From Sphingomonas echinoides (lineage in GTDB: Bacteria > Pseudomonadota > Alphaproteobacteria > Sphingomonadales > Sphingomonadaceae), in NCBI RefSeq assembly GCF_029623395.1, contig NZ_JAPYKK010000001.1, positions 248,001 through 312,000 of the forward strand: a stretch of 64,000 nucleotides of DNA, read 5' to 3'. The notes beneath the pieces were generated by a model. The model was given only the letters and a program-made list of their open reading frames with translations. It was not told the DNA's origin and made no database searches. Made by a program: the position numbers and the translations under genes. Of the stretch, positions 8,085-17,230 are shown piece by piece (position 1 is the stretch's first letter; each line of letters starts with the position of its first letter).

Positions 8085-9470
8085 TCAGACCATGGTTTCG
8101 GGCCGCACCAGCCGGTCGAACGTCGCATCGTCCACCAATCCGAGCGCATGCCCCGCCTCGCGCAGCGTCAGCCCCTCGTGGTGCGCATACTTGGCGATCT
8201 TGGCGGCTTTATCGTAACCGATCTCGGGGGCGAGCGCGGTGACGAGCATCAGCGAGCGATCGACCAGCTCGGCGATTCGCGTCTCGTCGGGTTCGATCCC
8301 CTCGACGCAGCGTGTCGCGAAGCTCTCCATCGCGACCGCGAGCAGATCAATCGAGCGGAGCAGCGCCGCGCCGAGCATCGGCTTGAACACATTGAGTTCG
8401 AGATGCCCCTGCAAGCCCCCGATCGTGATCGCCTGATGATTGCCGATCACTTGCGCCGCAACCATCGTCAGCATCTCGCACTGGGTCGGATTGACCTTTC
8501 CCGGCATGATCGAGCTGCCCGGTTCGTTCTCGGGCAGATGCAGTTCGCCCAGCCCCGAACGCGGGCCCGAGCCTAAAAGGCGAATATCGTTGGCGATCTT
8601 GGTGAGCGCGACCGCCAGCGTGTTGAGTGTCCCCGACAGCTGGACGATCGGATCGTTCGACGCGAGCGCCTCGAACGCATTCTCCGCCGGATGGAACGGC
8701 AGGCCAGTGATCTCGGCGATCACCAGACAGACGTCGCGCGCAAAGCCAGTGGGTGCATTGAGCCCGGTGCCGACTGCGGTCCCGCCCTGCGCGAGGCGGT
8801 TGGTGCCATGCGTCACCGCCGGGTCGATCCGGCGGCGGCAGCGATACAATTGGTTGGCGTAGCCCGAGAATTCCTGCCCGAGCGTCACCGGCGTCGCATC
8901 CTGCAGATGCGTCCGCCCGATCTTGACGATGTCGCTCCACGCGCGTGCCTTGGCGTCGAGTGCGGCGTGCAGCCGGTCGAGCGCGGGGAACAGCCGCTGC
9001 GTCACGCCGATCGACGCCGCAATGTGGAGCGCGGTCGGGAAGCTGTCGTTCGACGACTGGCTCTTGTTGACGTGATCATTGGGGTGGACCGGCGTCTTGC
9101 CGCCGCGCGTGCCGGTCAGCTGCTCGTTGGCGCGACCGGCGATCACCTCGTTGACGTTCATGTTGGTCTGCGTGCCCGACCCGGTCTGCCAGATGACCAA
9201 CGGGAACTGGTCATCGAGCGAACCCGCGGCGACTTCGGCGGCGGCCGACTCGATCTGTTCGGCAATGTCCTCGGGCAGGCCGTGCGCGCGGTTCACCCGC
9301 GCGGCGGCCTGTTTCACGATCGCCAGCGCGTGGACGATCGCGATCGGCATCCGCTCGGTCGCCGGGAAGGGAAAGTTTTCGATCGAGCGCTGCGTCTGCG
9401 CGCCCCAATAGGCGCTTGCCGGGACCTCTACGGGGCCGAGCGAATCGGTTTCGGTACGGGTGTCGGTCAT
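8085..9470 (-). CDS. fumC: Fumarate hydratase class II
   Basis: A 461-residue fumarase of the TCA cycle (fumarate to L-malate), the oxygen-stable class without an Fe-S cluster. It has the fumarase/aspartase signature [11 protein letters not shown] at 318-328, [12 protein letters not shown] near 98-109 and [16 protein letters not shown] around 185-200. Full family length. The start at 9470 is preceded by GGAGACTGGCG. Confidence 0.97.
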   Translation of the reverse strand: MTDTRTETDSLGPVEVPASAYWGAQTQRSIENFPFPATERMPIAIVHALAIVKQAAARVNRAHGLPEDIAEQIESAAAEVAAGSLDDQFPLVIWQTGSGTQTNMNVNEVIAGRANEQLTGTRGGKTPVHPNDHVNKSQSSNDSFPTALHIAASIGVTQRLFPALDRLHAALDAKARAWSDIVKIGRTHLQDATPVTLGQEFSGYANQLYRCRRRIDPAVTHGTNRLAQGGTAVGTGLNAPTGFARDVCLVIAEITGLPFHPAENAFEALASNDPIVQLSGTLNTLAVALTKIANDIRLLGSGPRSGLGELHLPENEPGSSIMPGKVNPTQCEMLTMVAAQVIGNHQAITIGGLQGHLELNVFKPMLGAALLRSIDLLAVAMESFATRCVEGIEPDETRIAELVDRSLMLVTALAPEIGYDKAAKIAKYAHHEGLTLREAGHALGLVDDATFDRLVRPETMV

Positions 9471-9516
9471 CGCCAGTCTCCACTGCCCCCGCGCCCGTCA
9501 GCGGGGACCGGAGGGT

Positions 9517-9999
9517 TTATTTCTTGCGCTTAAAATCGACCGCGACGACGTTCGATCCATCCTCGATCGGAGTCGCGGTGGGGCCGTCATTCTCGGCTTC
9601 GTCGTGCGGCTCGGGGCCCTCGGGACCTTCCGCCGCCTGGAACCGAAGTTCGAAATTGACCGCAGGATCGCTGAACCCGGTGATCGCCGAATAGGGAATG
9701 ACCAGTTTCGACGGAACCTGGTTGAAGCTCAGCCCGACCGAGAACTTGGTGTCATCGACGAGCAGATCCCAATAGCGGTTCTGCATGACGATCGTCATCT
9801 CGTCGGGAAAACGCTCCATCAACCGAGTCGGGATGTCCACGCCGGGGGCCTGGGTCTTGAAGGTGATGTAGAAATGGTGCTCCCCCGGCAATCCGCCGCT
9901 TTCGGCAACCGAGCCGAGCACGCGGCCGACGACTGCGCGCAGTGCCTCCTGCACGATATCGTCGTAGGGAATCAGGCTATCGGGAAGACCATCGCTCAT
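9517..9999 (-). CDS. sspB: SspB-type ClpXP adaptor
   Basis: A 160-residue alphaproteobacterial SspB. The opening SLIPYDDIVQEALRAVVGRVL, then HHFYITFKT, the MERFPDEMTIVMQNRYWDL region and the SKLVIPYSAITGFSDPAV segment are typical of the compact substrate-binding domain. An acidic linker and a short basic ClpX-binding tail (VVAVDFKRKK) follow. It tethers ssrA-tagged proteins to ClpXP. The ATG at 9999 is chosen over upstream codons because the family starts just before this point. Confidence 0.93.
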   Translation of the reverse strand: MSDGLPDSLIPYDDIVQEALRAVVGRVLGSVAESGGLPGEHHFYITFKTQAPGVDIPTRLMERFPDEMTIVMQNRYWDLLVDDTKFSVGLSFNQVPSKLVIPYSAITGFSDPAVNFELRFQAAEGPEGPEPHDEAENDGPTATPIEDGSNVVAVDFKRKK

Positions 10000-10070
10000 G
10001 CGCCCTTGGGTAGCGCCCTTTGGTCCCCGGTCAAGATTGCACGGGTGCAAAGAAGCGTTATGGGAAGGCC

Positions 10071-10658
10071 ATGCGCACCGCCACCATCAGCCGCCGTACC
10101 AGCGAAACCTCGATCGACGTCACCGTCAACCTCGACGGGACCGGTCGTTACACCGTTTCGACCGGGGTCGGCTTCTTTGACCACATGCTCGAGCAACTCT
10201 CGCGCCACTCGCTGATCGATATGGATATCAAGACGGTGGGCGATCTGCATATCGACCAGCATCATACGGTCGAGGACACGGGGCTCGCGATCGGCGAGGC
10301 GGTGCTCAAAGCGCTGGGCGAGAAGCGCGGCATCCGCCGCTATGCCGATGCGCTGTCGCCGATGGACGAGACGCTGACGCGCGTGGCGATCGATATTTCT
10401 GGCCGCCCGTATCTGGTGTGGAAGACCGAATTCTCGCAAGTGCGGCTGGGGGAGATGGACACCGAAATGTTCGAGCATTTCTTCCACTCTTTCGCGCAGA
10501 CTGCCGGCGTTACGCTGCACATCGAGACGCTTTATGGCAGCAACAACCACCATATTGCAGAGGCCGCGTTCAAGGGGGTTGCGCGGGCGCTTCGCGAAGC
10601 GGTCGAGATTGACCCGCGCAAGGCCGATGCGATCCCGAGCACCAAGGGGACGCTCTGA
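10071..10658 (+). CDS. hisB: Imidazoleglycerol-phosphate dehydratase
   Basis: A 195-residue monofunctional HisB, the sixth step of histidine biosynthesis. Metal-binding His clusters are visible: FFDHML, the HHTVEDTG segment, and [12 protein letters not shown] near the C-terminal end. It opens the his cluster, which continues with a YciI-like gene and hisH. Starts follow each other with a one-base gap or with overlaps, so the genes are probably co-transcribed and coupled. It diverges from sspB with 71 bases between the start codons. Confidence 0.97.
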   Translation: MRTATISRRTSETSIDVTVNLDGTGRYTVSTGVGFFDHMLEQLSRHSLIDMDIKTVGDLHIDQHHTVEDTGLAIGEAVLKALGEKRGIRRYADALSPMDETLTRVAIDISGRPYLVWKTEFSQVRLGEMDTEMFEHFFHSFAQTAGVTLHIETLYGSNNHHIAEAAFKGVARALREAVEIDPRKADAIPSTKGTL

Positions 10659-10659
10659 C

Positions 10660-10974
10660 ATGGCCGCTTCGTTTCGCGCCGATGGCCCGCTTTGCCTGAT
10701 CCTGCTCGACTACGGCGCTTCGATCGAAGCGGTCGATGCGCAGTTGAAGCACCATGTTGCCTGGCTCGAAAAGGGGTTCGCCGAGGGTGTGTTCCTCATC
10801 GCCGGGCGACAGGATCCGCGCACCGGCGGCGTGATCGTCGCGCGCGGGCGCAAGGCCGAGGCGGAAGCGCTCGCCGCGACCGACCCGTTCGTAACCAGCG
10901 GCGTCGCGACCGCGCGCGTCATTCAGTTCAACGCGAGCTTCGCGCTGCCCGAGATTGCGGCGCTGCTGGCATGA
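10660..10974 (+). CDS. YciI-family protein embedded in the his operon
   Basis: A 104-residue ferredoxin-like alpha/beta-barrel protein of the YciI family, with HVAWLEKGFAEGVFLIAG, DPRTGGVIVARG and DPFVTSGVATARVIQF in the usual order; the conserved His in the HVAWLE segment (H32) is present. YciI proteins are proposed small-molecule enzymes or binding proteins with mostly unknown substrates. It starts one base after the hisB stop and ends overlapping hisH (ATGA at 10971), so it is translated with the histidine genes. Confidence 0.88.
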   Translation: MAASFRADGPLCLILLDYGASIEAVDAQLKHHVAWLEKGFAEGVFLIAGRQDPRTGGVIVARGRKAEAEALAATDPFVTSGVATARVIQFNASFALPEIAALLA

Positions 10975-11576
10975 CACTCGCGCTGATCGACTATGGCGCG
11001 GGCAACCTCCATTCGGTCGCCAACGCGCTGAAGGCGGCTGGCTGCACCGACATGCTGATCACCGCCGATGCCGACGCCGTGATGAACGCGGACCGGATCG
11101 TCCTTCCCGGCGTCGGCGCGTTCGCCGCCTGCGCATCGGCGTTGCGCGCGGTGCCGGGGATGGTCGAGGCGCTCGAGCAGCGCGTCCAGCGGGAGGCGGT
11201 GCCGTTCCTCGGGATCTGCGTCGGGATGCAGTTGATGGCGGAAACCGGCGAGGAACACGGCACCCACGCTGGGCTTGGCTGGGTCCGCGGGACGGTGCGC
11301 CACCTGACCCCCGACGATGCGTCCGCCAAGGTGCCGCACATGGGCTGGAACGACGTGGTGCCCAGCCGCGATCATCCGCTGATCGTGCCCGGCGAAGCGT
11401 ATTTCCTGCATTCCTACGCGTTCGAAGGCGCGGACGTAATCGCCGGGACGAATCATGCCGGACCGGTCACCGCGGCGATCGGGCGGGACAATCTGCTCGG
11501 CGTCCAGTTCCATCCCGAAAAGAGCCAGCGTTATGGGCTCGATCTTCTCACCCGTTTCTTGAGCTGGATGCCATGA
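10971..11576 (+). CDS. hisH: Imidazole glycerol phosphate synthase, glutaminase subunit
   Basis: A 201-residue class-I glutamine amidotransferase that supplies ammonia to HisF. Catalytic Cys C83 lies in GICVGMQ, and the His/Glu pair is in QFHPEKS near the C-terminus. LPGVGAF and the ALIDYGAGN opening are typical. It overlaps the YciI-like gene before it and hisA after it (ATGA at 11573). Confidence 0.97.
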   Translation: MTLALIDYGAGNLHSVANALKAAGCTDMLITADADAVMNADRIVLPGVGAFAACASALRAVPGMVEALEQRVQREAVPFLGICVGMQLMAETGEEHGTHAGLGWVRGTVRHLTPDDASAKVPHMGWNDVVPSRDHPLIVPGEAYFLHSYAFEGADVIAGTNHAGPVTAAIGRDNLLGVQFHPEKSQRYGLDLLTRFLSWMP

Positions 11577-12307
11577 GCCTTATCGTTTTCCCCGCGATCG
11601 ACCTCAAGGGCGGCCAGGTCGTCCGCCTTGCCGAGGGCGATATGGACCGTGCGACCGTCTATGGCGATGATCCCGCCGCGCAGGCGATGCTGTTCGCCGA
11701 GGCTGGCGCGGAGCATCTGCACGTGGTCGATCTCGACGGCGCGTTCGCGGGGGAATCGGTCAATGGCGATGCGGTGCGCGCGATCGTTTCGCAATTTCCG
11801 GGGCATGTGCAGCTCGGCGGCGGGATTCGCGACCGTAGGGGGATCGAACGCTGGTTCGATCTCGGCGTGTCGCGCGTCGTGATCGGCACCGCGGCGCTCG
11901 AGAATCCGGATCTGGTGCGGGAGGCCGCGCGCGATTTTCCGGGAGGGATCGTCGTTGCGGTCGATGCGCGCGACGGGTTCGTCGCGACCAAGGGGTGGGC
12001 GGATGTCTCGACGGTCGAGGTGATCGACATGGCGCGGCGGTTCGAAGATGCGGGCGTGGCGGCACTGCTGTTCACCGACGTTGGTCGGGATGGGATGCTC
12101 AAGGGCTGCAACGTGGATGCGACGGTCGATCTGGCGCGGAGCGTGCGGATCCCGGTGATCGCCAGCGGCGGGGTCAAGGGGATTGCCGAGATCCATGTGC
12201 TGGCGCTGCATAACCGCGATGGGGTCGAGGGCGTGATTACCGGGCGGGCGCTGTATGACGGGCGGCTGGATCTGGCGGCGGCGCTTGCCGTGGCGAAGGC
12301 GGCGTGA
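11573..12307 (+). CDS. hisA: ProFAR isomerase
   Basis: A 244-residue (beta/alpha)8 barrel catalysing the Amadori isomerisation of ProFAR. Key segments are FPAIDLKGG at the start (catalytic D), LGGGIRD near 80, VVAVDARDG, FTDVGRDGM (second catalytic D) and ASGGVKG for phosphate binding. It overlaps the hisH stop. About 250 bases of repeat DNA then separate it from hisF. Confidence 0.97.
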   Translation: MSLIVFPAIDLKGGQVVRLAEGDMDRATVYGDDPAAQAMLFAEAGAEHLHVVDLDGAFAGESVNGDAVRAIVSQFPGHVQLGGGIRDRRGIERWFDLGVSRVVIGTAALENPDLVREAARDFPGGIVVAVDARDGFVATKGWADVSTVEVIDMARRFEDAGVAALLFTDVGRDGMLKGCNVDATVDLARSVRIPVIASGGVKGIAEIHVLALHNRDGVEGVITGRALYDGRLDLAAALAVAKAA

Positions 12308-12328
12308 GCGGGCTCTATCGGGCGGATA

Positions 12329-12502
12329 CCCCTCCCCTGAAGGGGAGGGGCCAGGGGTGGGGCTGGGTCTCACCGAGAGGTCGGCTTGCTGGACTCCCCC
12401 ACCCCAACCCCTCCCCTGAAGGGGAGGGGCTTTTGAAGGTGATCGGGCGCAACACACGCATTCCCTTCCCCTTCAGGGGAGGGGCTAGGGGTGGGGCCGT
12501 GT
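12329..12502. repeat. GC-rich palindromic repeats (family 1, one full and one degenerate copy)
   Basis: The hisA-hisF gap holds three hairpins built on CCCCTCCCCTGAAGGGG-type sequence (12329-12350, 12408-12429 and about 12463-12484). The first two bound a roughly 105-bp unit with the inner core GTCTCACCGAGAGG and CTGGACTCCCCC. The third starts a second unit whose far end has decayed. Closely related units lie at 15985-16090 and 18422-18529. The long GC stems could attenuate transcription between hisA and hisF. Confidence 0.9.
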
Positions 12503-12563
12503 CTCATAGAGAGTCCGGCTTGCCGGATGCGCGAACCCCTCTCCGGAAGACAAAGGGCTTTCG

Positions 12564-13331
12564 ATGACCGTCCGTGCACGCGTCATTCCCTGTCTCGATG
12601 TCGCCAACGGGCGCGTCGTCAAGGGCGTCAACTTCGTTGAACTGCGCGATGCGGGCGATCCCGTCGAGCAAGCCCGCGCCTATGATGCGGCGGGGGCGGA
12701 CGAGCTCTGCTTCCTCGACATCACCGCAAGTCATGAAGCGCGCGGAACGATCCTCGACGTGGTGTGCCGCACCGCCGAAGTGTGCTTCATGCCGCTGACC
12801 GTCGGCGGCGGCGTCGGCTCGGTCGCGGATGCGCGCGCCTTGCTGCTGGCAGGCGCGGACAAGGTCGCGGTCAACAGCGCCGCGGTCGCGCGGCCCGAGT
12901 TGGTCGGCGACATGGCGGACCGCTTTGGTAGCCAGTGCGTCGTCGCTTCGGTCGATGCGCGGCGGGTCGAGGGCGGCTGGGAAGTCTTCACCCACGGCGG
13001 CCGGCGCGCCACCGGGATCGACGCGATCGCGCACGCGCTGCGGCTGGCCGAGCTCGGCGCGGGCGAATTGCTCGTCACCTCGATGGACCGTGACGGGACG
13101 CGCGGCGGGTATGATCTGGAGCTGATTCGCACGATTGCCGATCAGGTCCGCGTGCCGGTCGTCGCGAGCGGCGGCGTCGGCGGGCTGGACGATCTGGTCG
13201 CGGGGATTGTCGACGGTCACGCCAGCGCAGTGCTGGCGGCGTCGATCTTCCACTTCGGCGAATCGAGCATCGCGGACGCGCATGCTGCGCTGGCGGCGGC
13301 GGGGATTCCCGTGCGGCGGCCGGTGGCGTGA
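12564..13331 (+). CDS. hisF: Imidazole glycerol phosphate synthase, cyclase subunit
   Basis: A 255-residue (beta/alpha)8 barrel that joins PRFAR and ammonia to make IGP and AICAR. It shows [16 protein letters not shown] (catalytic D11 region), [28 protein letters not shown] (second catalytic D) and ASGGVGG. The ATG at 12564 is the first conserved start. The stop overlaps the following small gene (GTGA at 13328). Confidence 0.97.
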   Translation: MTVRARVIPCLDVANGRVVKGVNFVELRDAGDPVEQARAYDAAGADELCFLDITASHEARGTILDVVCRTAEVCFMPLTVGGGVGSVADARALLLAGADKVAVNSAAVARPELVGDMADRFGSQCVVASVDARRVEGGWEVFTHGGRRATGIDAIAHALRLAELGAGELLVTSMDRDGTRGGYDLELIRTIADQVRVPVVASGGVGGLDDLVAGIVDGHASAVLAASIFHFGESSIADAHAALAAAGIPVRRPVA

Positions 13332-13531
13332 GGTTTGCTGATCGCAAAATCTTCCTGATTGGGGCATTTGGGGCAACCCAGGCTTTCGCTGCCCCGCACA
13401 GCGGCGTGGCCACCCCGCGCACTGGCCCCGCACTCTCCGACATCGCCTTGTTCGTCGTCGCGGCGATCGGCGTGTTCCTCGTCCGCCGGGCGCTGCGCAA
13501 ACGCCTCCTGAAGCGACCACCCAAGGATTGA
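13328..13531 (+). CDS. Small exported single-pass protein coupled to hisF
   Basis: A 67-residue protein beginning at a GTG that overlaps the hisF stop. It has a signal-peptide-like N-terminus (about 1-22, ending AFAA), a short Pro/Thr-rich spacer, a hydrophobic segment (about 36-50, [16 protein letters not shown]) and a strongly basic tail ([14 protein letters not shown]). This helix-plus-basic-tail layout recalls PEP-CTERM-type C-terminal anchors, but no PEP motif is present. No function is known. Confidence 0.6.
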   Translation: MRFADRKIFLIGAFGATQAFAAPHSGVATPRTGPALSDIALFVVAAIGVFLVRRALRKRLLKRPPKD

Positions 13532-13563
13532 CGCGCGCGCCGGGTTGGGCCAGCCCCGACCGC

Positions 13564-13887
13564 ATGGCCGACGACATTCTCGATACGCTCGCCGCGACGA
13601 TCCTTGCCCGCAAGGATGCCGACCCCGCGACCTCCTACACCGCCAAGCTGTTCGGCAAAGGCCGCAGGAAGATCGCGCAGAAGGTCGGCGAGGAAGCGGT
13701 CGAGACCGTGATCGCCGCGCTGACCGAGGACAAGGCCGCATTGGTCGGCGAAGCGACCGACCTCGTCTTCCATCTGCTCGTCCTGCTGGCGGATTGCGAC
13801 GTGACGCTCGACGACGTCCGCGCCGAGATCGCGCGGCGCGAAGGCGTGTCGGGGATCGACGAGAAGGCCGCGCGCAAACCGGATTGA
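13564..13887 (+). CDS. hisE: Phosphoribosyl-ATP pyrophosphatase
   Basis: A 107-residue all-alpha NTP pyrophosphatase (MazG-like fold) that removes pyrophosphate from phosphoribosyl-ATP. The metal-binding motif KVGEEAVETVIAAL and EATDLVFHLLVLL are clear. The ATG at 13564 matches the family start; an upstream in-frame start would add an unconserved Arg/Pro-rich stretch. hisG, hisD and hisI are not in the window. Confidence 0.96.
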   Translation: MADDILDTLAATILARKDADPATSYTAKLFGKGRRKIAQKVGEEAVETVIAALTEDKAALVGEATDLVFHLLVLLADCDVTLDDVRAEIARREGVSGIDEKAARKPD

Positions 13888-13898
13888 GAGGAAGCCCC

Positions 13899-14276
13899 AT
13901 GCCCGTCGACGCCACCCTGCCCTATGACGACCAGAATATCTTCGCCAAGATCCTGCGCGGCGAGATCCCGGCCAAGCGGCTGTATGAAGACGATTTCGCG
14001 ATCGCCTTCCCCGACATCAACCCGCAATCGCCGACGCATATCCTGGTGATCCCGAAGGGGGCCTATGTGTCATGGGACGATTTCAGCGCGCGTGGCTCGG
14101 ACGCGGAGATCAGCGGGTTCGTCCGCGCGGTCGGCACGGTTGCGCGCGACGCGGGGCTGGTCGTGCCGGGGTATCGGCTGCTCGCCAATGCAGGCACGGA
14201 TTCGATGCAGGAAGTCCCGCATCTCCACGTGCATATCTTCGCAGGGCGCGCGCTCGGGCCGCTGCTCGCGCGCTAA
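13899..14276 (+). CDS. HIT-family hydrolase (HinT-like)
   Basis: A 125-residue histidine-triad protein. The triad is seen as HLHVHIF near residue 110, preceded by the usual NIFAKILRGEIPAKRLYED opening and HILVIPK. HinT-type enzymes cleave purine nucleoside phosphoramidates. Shine-Dalgarno GAGAGGAAG precedes the ATG. It lies 11 bases after hisE, a common alphaproteobacterial neighbour arrangement. Confidence 0.94.
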   Translation: MPVDATLPYDDQNIFAKILRGEIPAKRLYEDDFAIAFPDINPQSPTHILVIPKGAYVSWDDFSARGSDAEISGFVRAVGTVARDAGLVVPGYRLLANAGTDSMQEVPHLHVHIFAGRALGPLLAR

Positions 14277-14365
14277 GGGTCTTGCGCGAGGGTAATTTGC
14301 GGCTAGGCTCGCGCACAATCATTGCGCGGCGACAGACCGCGCACATCCCCAGGGGAAGTCACCGC

Positions 14366-15919
14366 ATGCTATTTGGGCGTATCAAGTCTCTCGACGCCAT
14401 TCTTGCGACAGCCGAAAAGAAATCGCTGCACCGCTCGCTCGGGTGGTTCCAGCTGACCCTGTTCGGGATCGGCTGCGTCATCGGCACCGGCATCTTCGTG
14501 CTGACCGCCGCCGGCGCGCAGAAAGCCGGCCCCGGCCTGATGCTCGCCTTCGCGATCGCCGGTGCGATCTGCATCGTCGCCGCGCTGTGTTATGCCGAAA
14601 TCGCCGCGATGATCCCGGTTGCCGGGTCGGCCTACACCTATACCTATGCTTCGATGGGCGAATTTCTCGCCTGGACGGTCGGCTGGGCGCTGATCCTGGA
14701 ATATGCGGTTGCCGCCAGCGCGGTCGCGGTCGGCTGGTCGGGCTATTTCTCGGGCACGATCCTGCAACATACGTTCGGGATCCACTTGCCCCCCTACCTT
14801 GCAGCGGGGCCGCTCGCGCTTGGTGGCGCGCCGGGCGGGTTCATCAACCTGCCCGCCGTCGCAATCGCGCTGCTCGTCACCTGGTTGCTCGTGATCGGCA
14901 CGAGCGAGAGCGCCAAGGTCAATGCGGTGCTGGTGATGATCAAGATCGCCGCGCTGCTGGTGTTCATGTTCCTCACCGTGCCGCGGATCGACCCGGCGCA
15001 GTTCAACCCGTTCCTGCCCGCGGGCCTGTTCGGCGGGTTCGGCACGGGCGTCGGCGCAGTCGGTGCGGCGGCGACGATCTTCTTCGCGTACGTCGGGTTC
15101 GATTCGGTCTCGACCGCGGCCGAAGAAACCAAGAACCCACAACGCAACGTGCCGATCGGGCTGATCGGCAGCCTGTTGTTCTGCACGATCTTCTACATCA
15201 TCGTCGCGGCGGGCGCGATCGGCACGGTCGGCGGACAGCCGATCATGGGCCCGAACGGGATCCCCTTCCCCACCGGGTCGGAAGAGCTGGCGCGGCAGTG
15301 CACCCTGCCCGCGTATCGGGACGCGCTGGTCTGCTCGAACGAGGCGCTCGCGCACGTGTTGCGCCAGATCGGTTTCAGCCAGGTCGGCAACATGCTCGGC
15401 TATGCCGCCTTCATCGCGCTGCCGTCGGTCATCCTGGTGCTGCTGTTCGGCCAGACCCGCATCTTCTTCGTGATGAGCCGCGACGGGCTGCTGCCCGCCG
15501 CGTGGAGCAAGGTCCATCCGAAGTGGAAGACCCCGCATATCGTGACGATGATCACGGGCTGCGCGGTCGCGCTGGCGGCGGCGTTCCTGCCGGTGGGGCA
15601 GCTGGCCGATTATGCCAATGCCGGGACGCTCTACGCGTTCATGATGGTGGCGATCGCGCTGCTCGTGCTGCGCAAGGTCCAGCCCGACCGCAAGCGCAGC
15701 TTCCGCACGCCGTTCGCCTGGGTCGTCGCACCGCTGACGATCGTCGGTTGCCTGTTCCTGTTCTTCAACCTGCCGCTGGTCGCAATGCTGGTGTTGCCGG
15801 GCTGGGGGCTGATCGGGTTGCTGATCTACTTCCTCTACAGCCGCCAGCGCAGCCATGTCGGGCGCGGGCTGGACGATCCGGAGGAAGCCGAGCTGGCGGG
15901 GATGCCGCCACCGCGGTGA
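14366..15919 (+). CDS. APC-superfamily amino acid permease
   Basis: A 517-residue transporter of about 12 membrane helices. The first helix contains GIGCVIGTGIFV, the glycine-rich substrate site of the APC fold; FFAYVGFDSVSTAAEETKNP in the sixth helix region is typical of the cationic amino acid transporter-like (CAT/YfnA) group. A loop with two Cys (CTLPAYRDALVC) lies between helices. Imports or exchanges amino acids at the inner membrane; substrate cannot be read from sequence. A bidirectional terminator follows. Confidence 0.92.
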   Translation: MLFGRIKSLDAILATAEKKSLHRSLGWFQLTLFGIGCVIGTGIFVLTAAGAQKAGPGLMLAFAIAGAICIVAALCYAEIAAMIPVAGSAYTYTYASMGEFLAWTVGWALILEYAVAASAVAVGWSGYFSGTILQHTFGIHLPPYLAAGPLALGGAPGGFINLPAVAIALLVTWLLVIGTSESAKVNAVLVMIKIAALLVFMFLTVPRIDPAQFNPFLPAGLFGGFGTGVGAVGAAATIFFAYVGFDSVSTAAEETKNPQRNVPIGLIGSLLFCTIFYIIVAAGAIGTVGGQPIMGPNGIPFPTGSEELARQCTLPAYRDALVCSNEALAHVLRQIGFSQVGNMLGYAAFIALPSVILVLLFGQTRIFFVMSRDGLLPAAWSKVHPKWKTPHIVTMITGCAVALAAAFLPVGQLADYANAGTLYAFMMVAIALLVLRKVQPDRKRSFRTPFAWVVAPLTIVGCLFLFFNLPLVAMLVLPGWGLIGLLIYFLYSRQRSHVGRGLDDPEEAELAGMPPPR

Positions 15920-15941
15920 TTTTTGGCAGGTTGCCGATACG

Positions 15942-15973
15942 AAAAAGGCCGGGGAGCGATCCCCGGCCTTTTT
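15942..15973. terminator. Bidirectional rho-independent terminator
   Basis: Stem GGCCGGGG with CCCCGGCC, loop AGCGAT, flanked by AAAAA on the left and TTTTT on the right, so it can stop transcription in both directions. It lies between the convergent permease and sugar-kinase genes. Confidence 0.92.
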
Positions 15974-15984
15974 CGCTGTCTATA

Positions 15985-16090
15985 GCCCCTCCCCTTCAGG
16001 GGAGGGGTTGGGGGTGGGGGAGTCCAGCAGAACCAAGCTCTCTGCGAGACACAGCCCCACCCCAACCCCTCCCCTGAAGGGGAGGGGCTT
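15985..16090. repeat. GC-rich palindromic repeat, family 1, full copy
   Basis: A 106-bp unit with perfect CCCCTCCCC/GGGGAGGGG hairpins at both ends (15986-16007 and 16066-16087) and an inner core containing CCAGCAGAACCAAGC and CTCTGCGAGACACAG. Its reverse complement matches the unit at 18422-18529 at about 95 per cent (two substitutions in the core, small G-run differences). It directly follows the terminator at the end of the kinase gene. Confidence 0.92.
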
Positions 16091-16100
16091 AAGCGGAGTG

Positions 16101-17099
16101 TTATGCCAGCTTCGATTCCACCAGCGCCTTGAGGTCGACCTGGGCGCGCGCGCCATAGTGCGAGATGATTTCCGCCGCGCAGACCGCTCCCATCTTGAGC
16201 GATGCCGCGACGTCCTTGCCCTGCGCCTGACCGCGCAGGAAACCCGCCGCGAACAGGTCGCCCGCGCCGGTCGTGTCGACGACGCGCTCGATCGGCTCGG
16301 CGGGGACGTGGACGGTCTCGCCGCCCGTCACCGCGATCGCACCGTGTTCGCTGCGCGTGACCACCAGCATCGGCACTTCCGCCGCCGCCGCCGCGACGGC
16401 CGCGTCGAAATCAGACGTCTCCATCAGCGCGGTAATCTCGGCTTCGTTGGCGAACATGATGTCGATCAGGCCATCCGCCATCAACTGGCGGAAGTCGCCG
16501 CCGTGGCGCGAGATGCAGAACGTGTCGCTGAGCGTGAACGCGACCTTGCGTCCGGCTGCCCGCGCGATGTCGATCGCGGCGCGCATCGCCTGGCGCGGTT
16601 CCTCGGGATCCCACAGATACCCCTCGAGATACAGGATCGCCGCATTGGCGATGAGGTCGCGGTCGAGCGCCGCCTCTGGCAGGAACTGCGACGCGCCGAG
16701 GAAGGTGTTCATCGTGCGCTGGCCGTCCGGCGTCACGAAGATCAGGCAGCGCGCGGTCGTCGGGTCGCCCTCGCGCGCCGCCGTCGTGAAATCGATCCCG
16801 ACCGCGCGAATGTCATGTGCGAAGATGTCGCCCAGTTCGTCGTTCGCGACCTGGCCGATGAAGCCGCACTTGCCGCCCATCGCCGCGATCCCGGCGACCG
16901 TATTGGCCGCCGAGCCACCGCTCGCCTCGATCCCCGGGCCCATCTTCGCATAAAGCGCGTCGGCTTCCTCGGGCGAGAACATCAGCTGCATCGAGCCCTT
17001 GGTCATCGCTGCGGACGCGAGAAAGGCATCGTCGGACTGCGACAGCACGTCGACGATGGCATTGCCGATCGCGACGACATCATAGGTTGGCTCGGTCAC
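16101..17099 (-). CDS. PfkB-family carbohydrate kinase (adenosine kinase-like)
   Basis: A 332-residue ribokinase-fold kinase. N-terminal DVVAIGNAIVDVL and ASGGSAANTVAGIAAMGG are the sugar-binding lid and PfkB signature 1 regions; VVDTTGAGDLFAAGFL near residue 270 is signature 2 with the catalytic Asp. This pattern fits the adenosine-kinase branch found widely in alphaproteobacteria. The start is GTG at 17099 behind GGAGATTTCCCC. Confidence 0.92.
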   Translation of the reverse strand: MTEPTYDVVAIGNAIVDVLSQSDDAFLASAAMTKGSMQLMFSPEEADALYAKMGPGIEASGGSAANTVAGIAAMGGKCGFIGQVANDELGDIFAHDIRAVGIDFTTAAREGDPTTARCLIFVTPDGQRTMNTFLGASQFLPEAALDRDLIANAAILYLEGYLWDPEEPRQAMRAAIDIARAAGRKVAFTLSDTFCISRHGGDFRQLMADGLIDIMFANEAEITALMETSDFDAAVAAAAAEVPMLVVTRSEHGAIAVTGGETVHVPAEPIERVVDTTGAGDLFAAGFLRGQAQGKDVAASLKMGAVCAAEIISHYGARAQVDLKALVESKLA

Positions 17100-17230
17100 G
17101 GGGAAATCTCCGGTTCAAAAATTCAGTTGCTGCGCCGTACCGGGGGGGTGCGCCCGGCGCAACCGGGACGCTGTCTTGCGTGCCGCACAGAAGAATTCCG
17201 GTCTGCCCGCAATTCGGCTACGGCGCTGAC

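Noticed and set aside
12329..12502. CRISPR-like array in the hisA-hisF gap
   Set aside because: The repeated units are palindromes with conserved, not unique, intervening sequence, and there are only three; no cas genes are present.
14369..15856. Long minus-strand open frame opposite the amino-acid permease
   Set aside because: Arg/Asp/Gln-rich shadow of a strongly coding plus-strand gene; common in high-GC DNA. The same holds for long antisense frames across 45835-49089 and 51557-53698.
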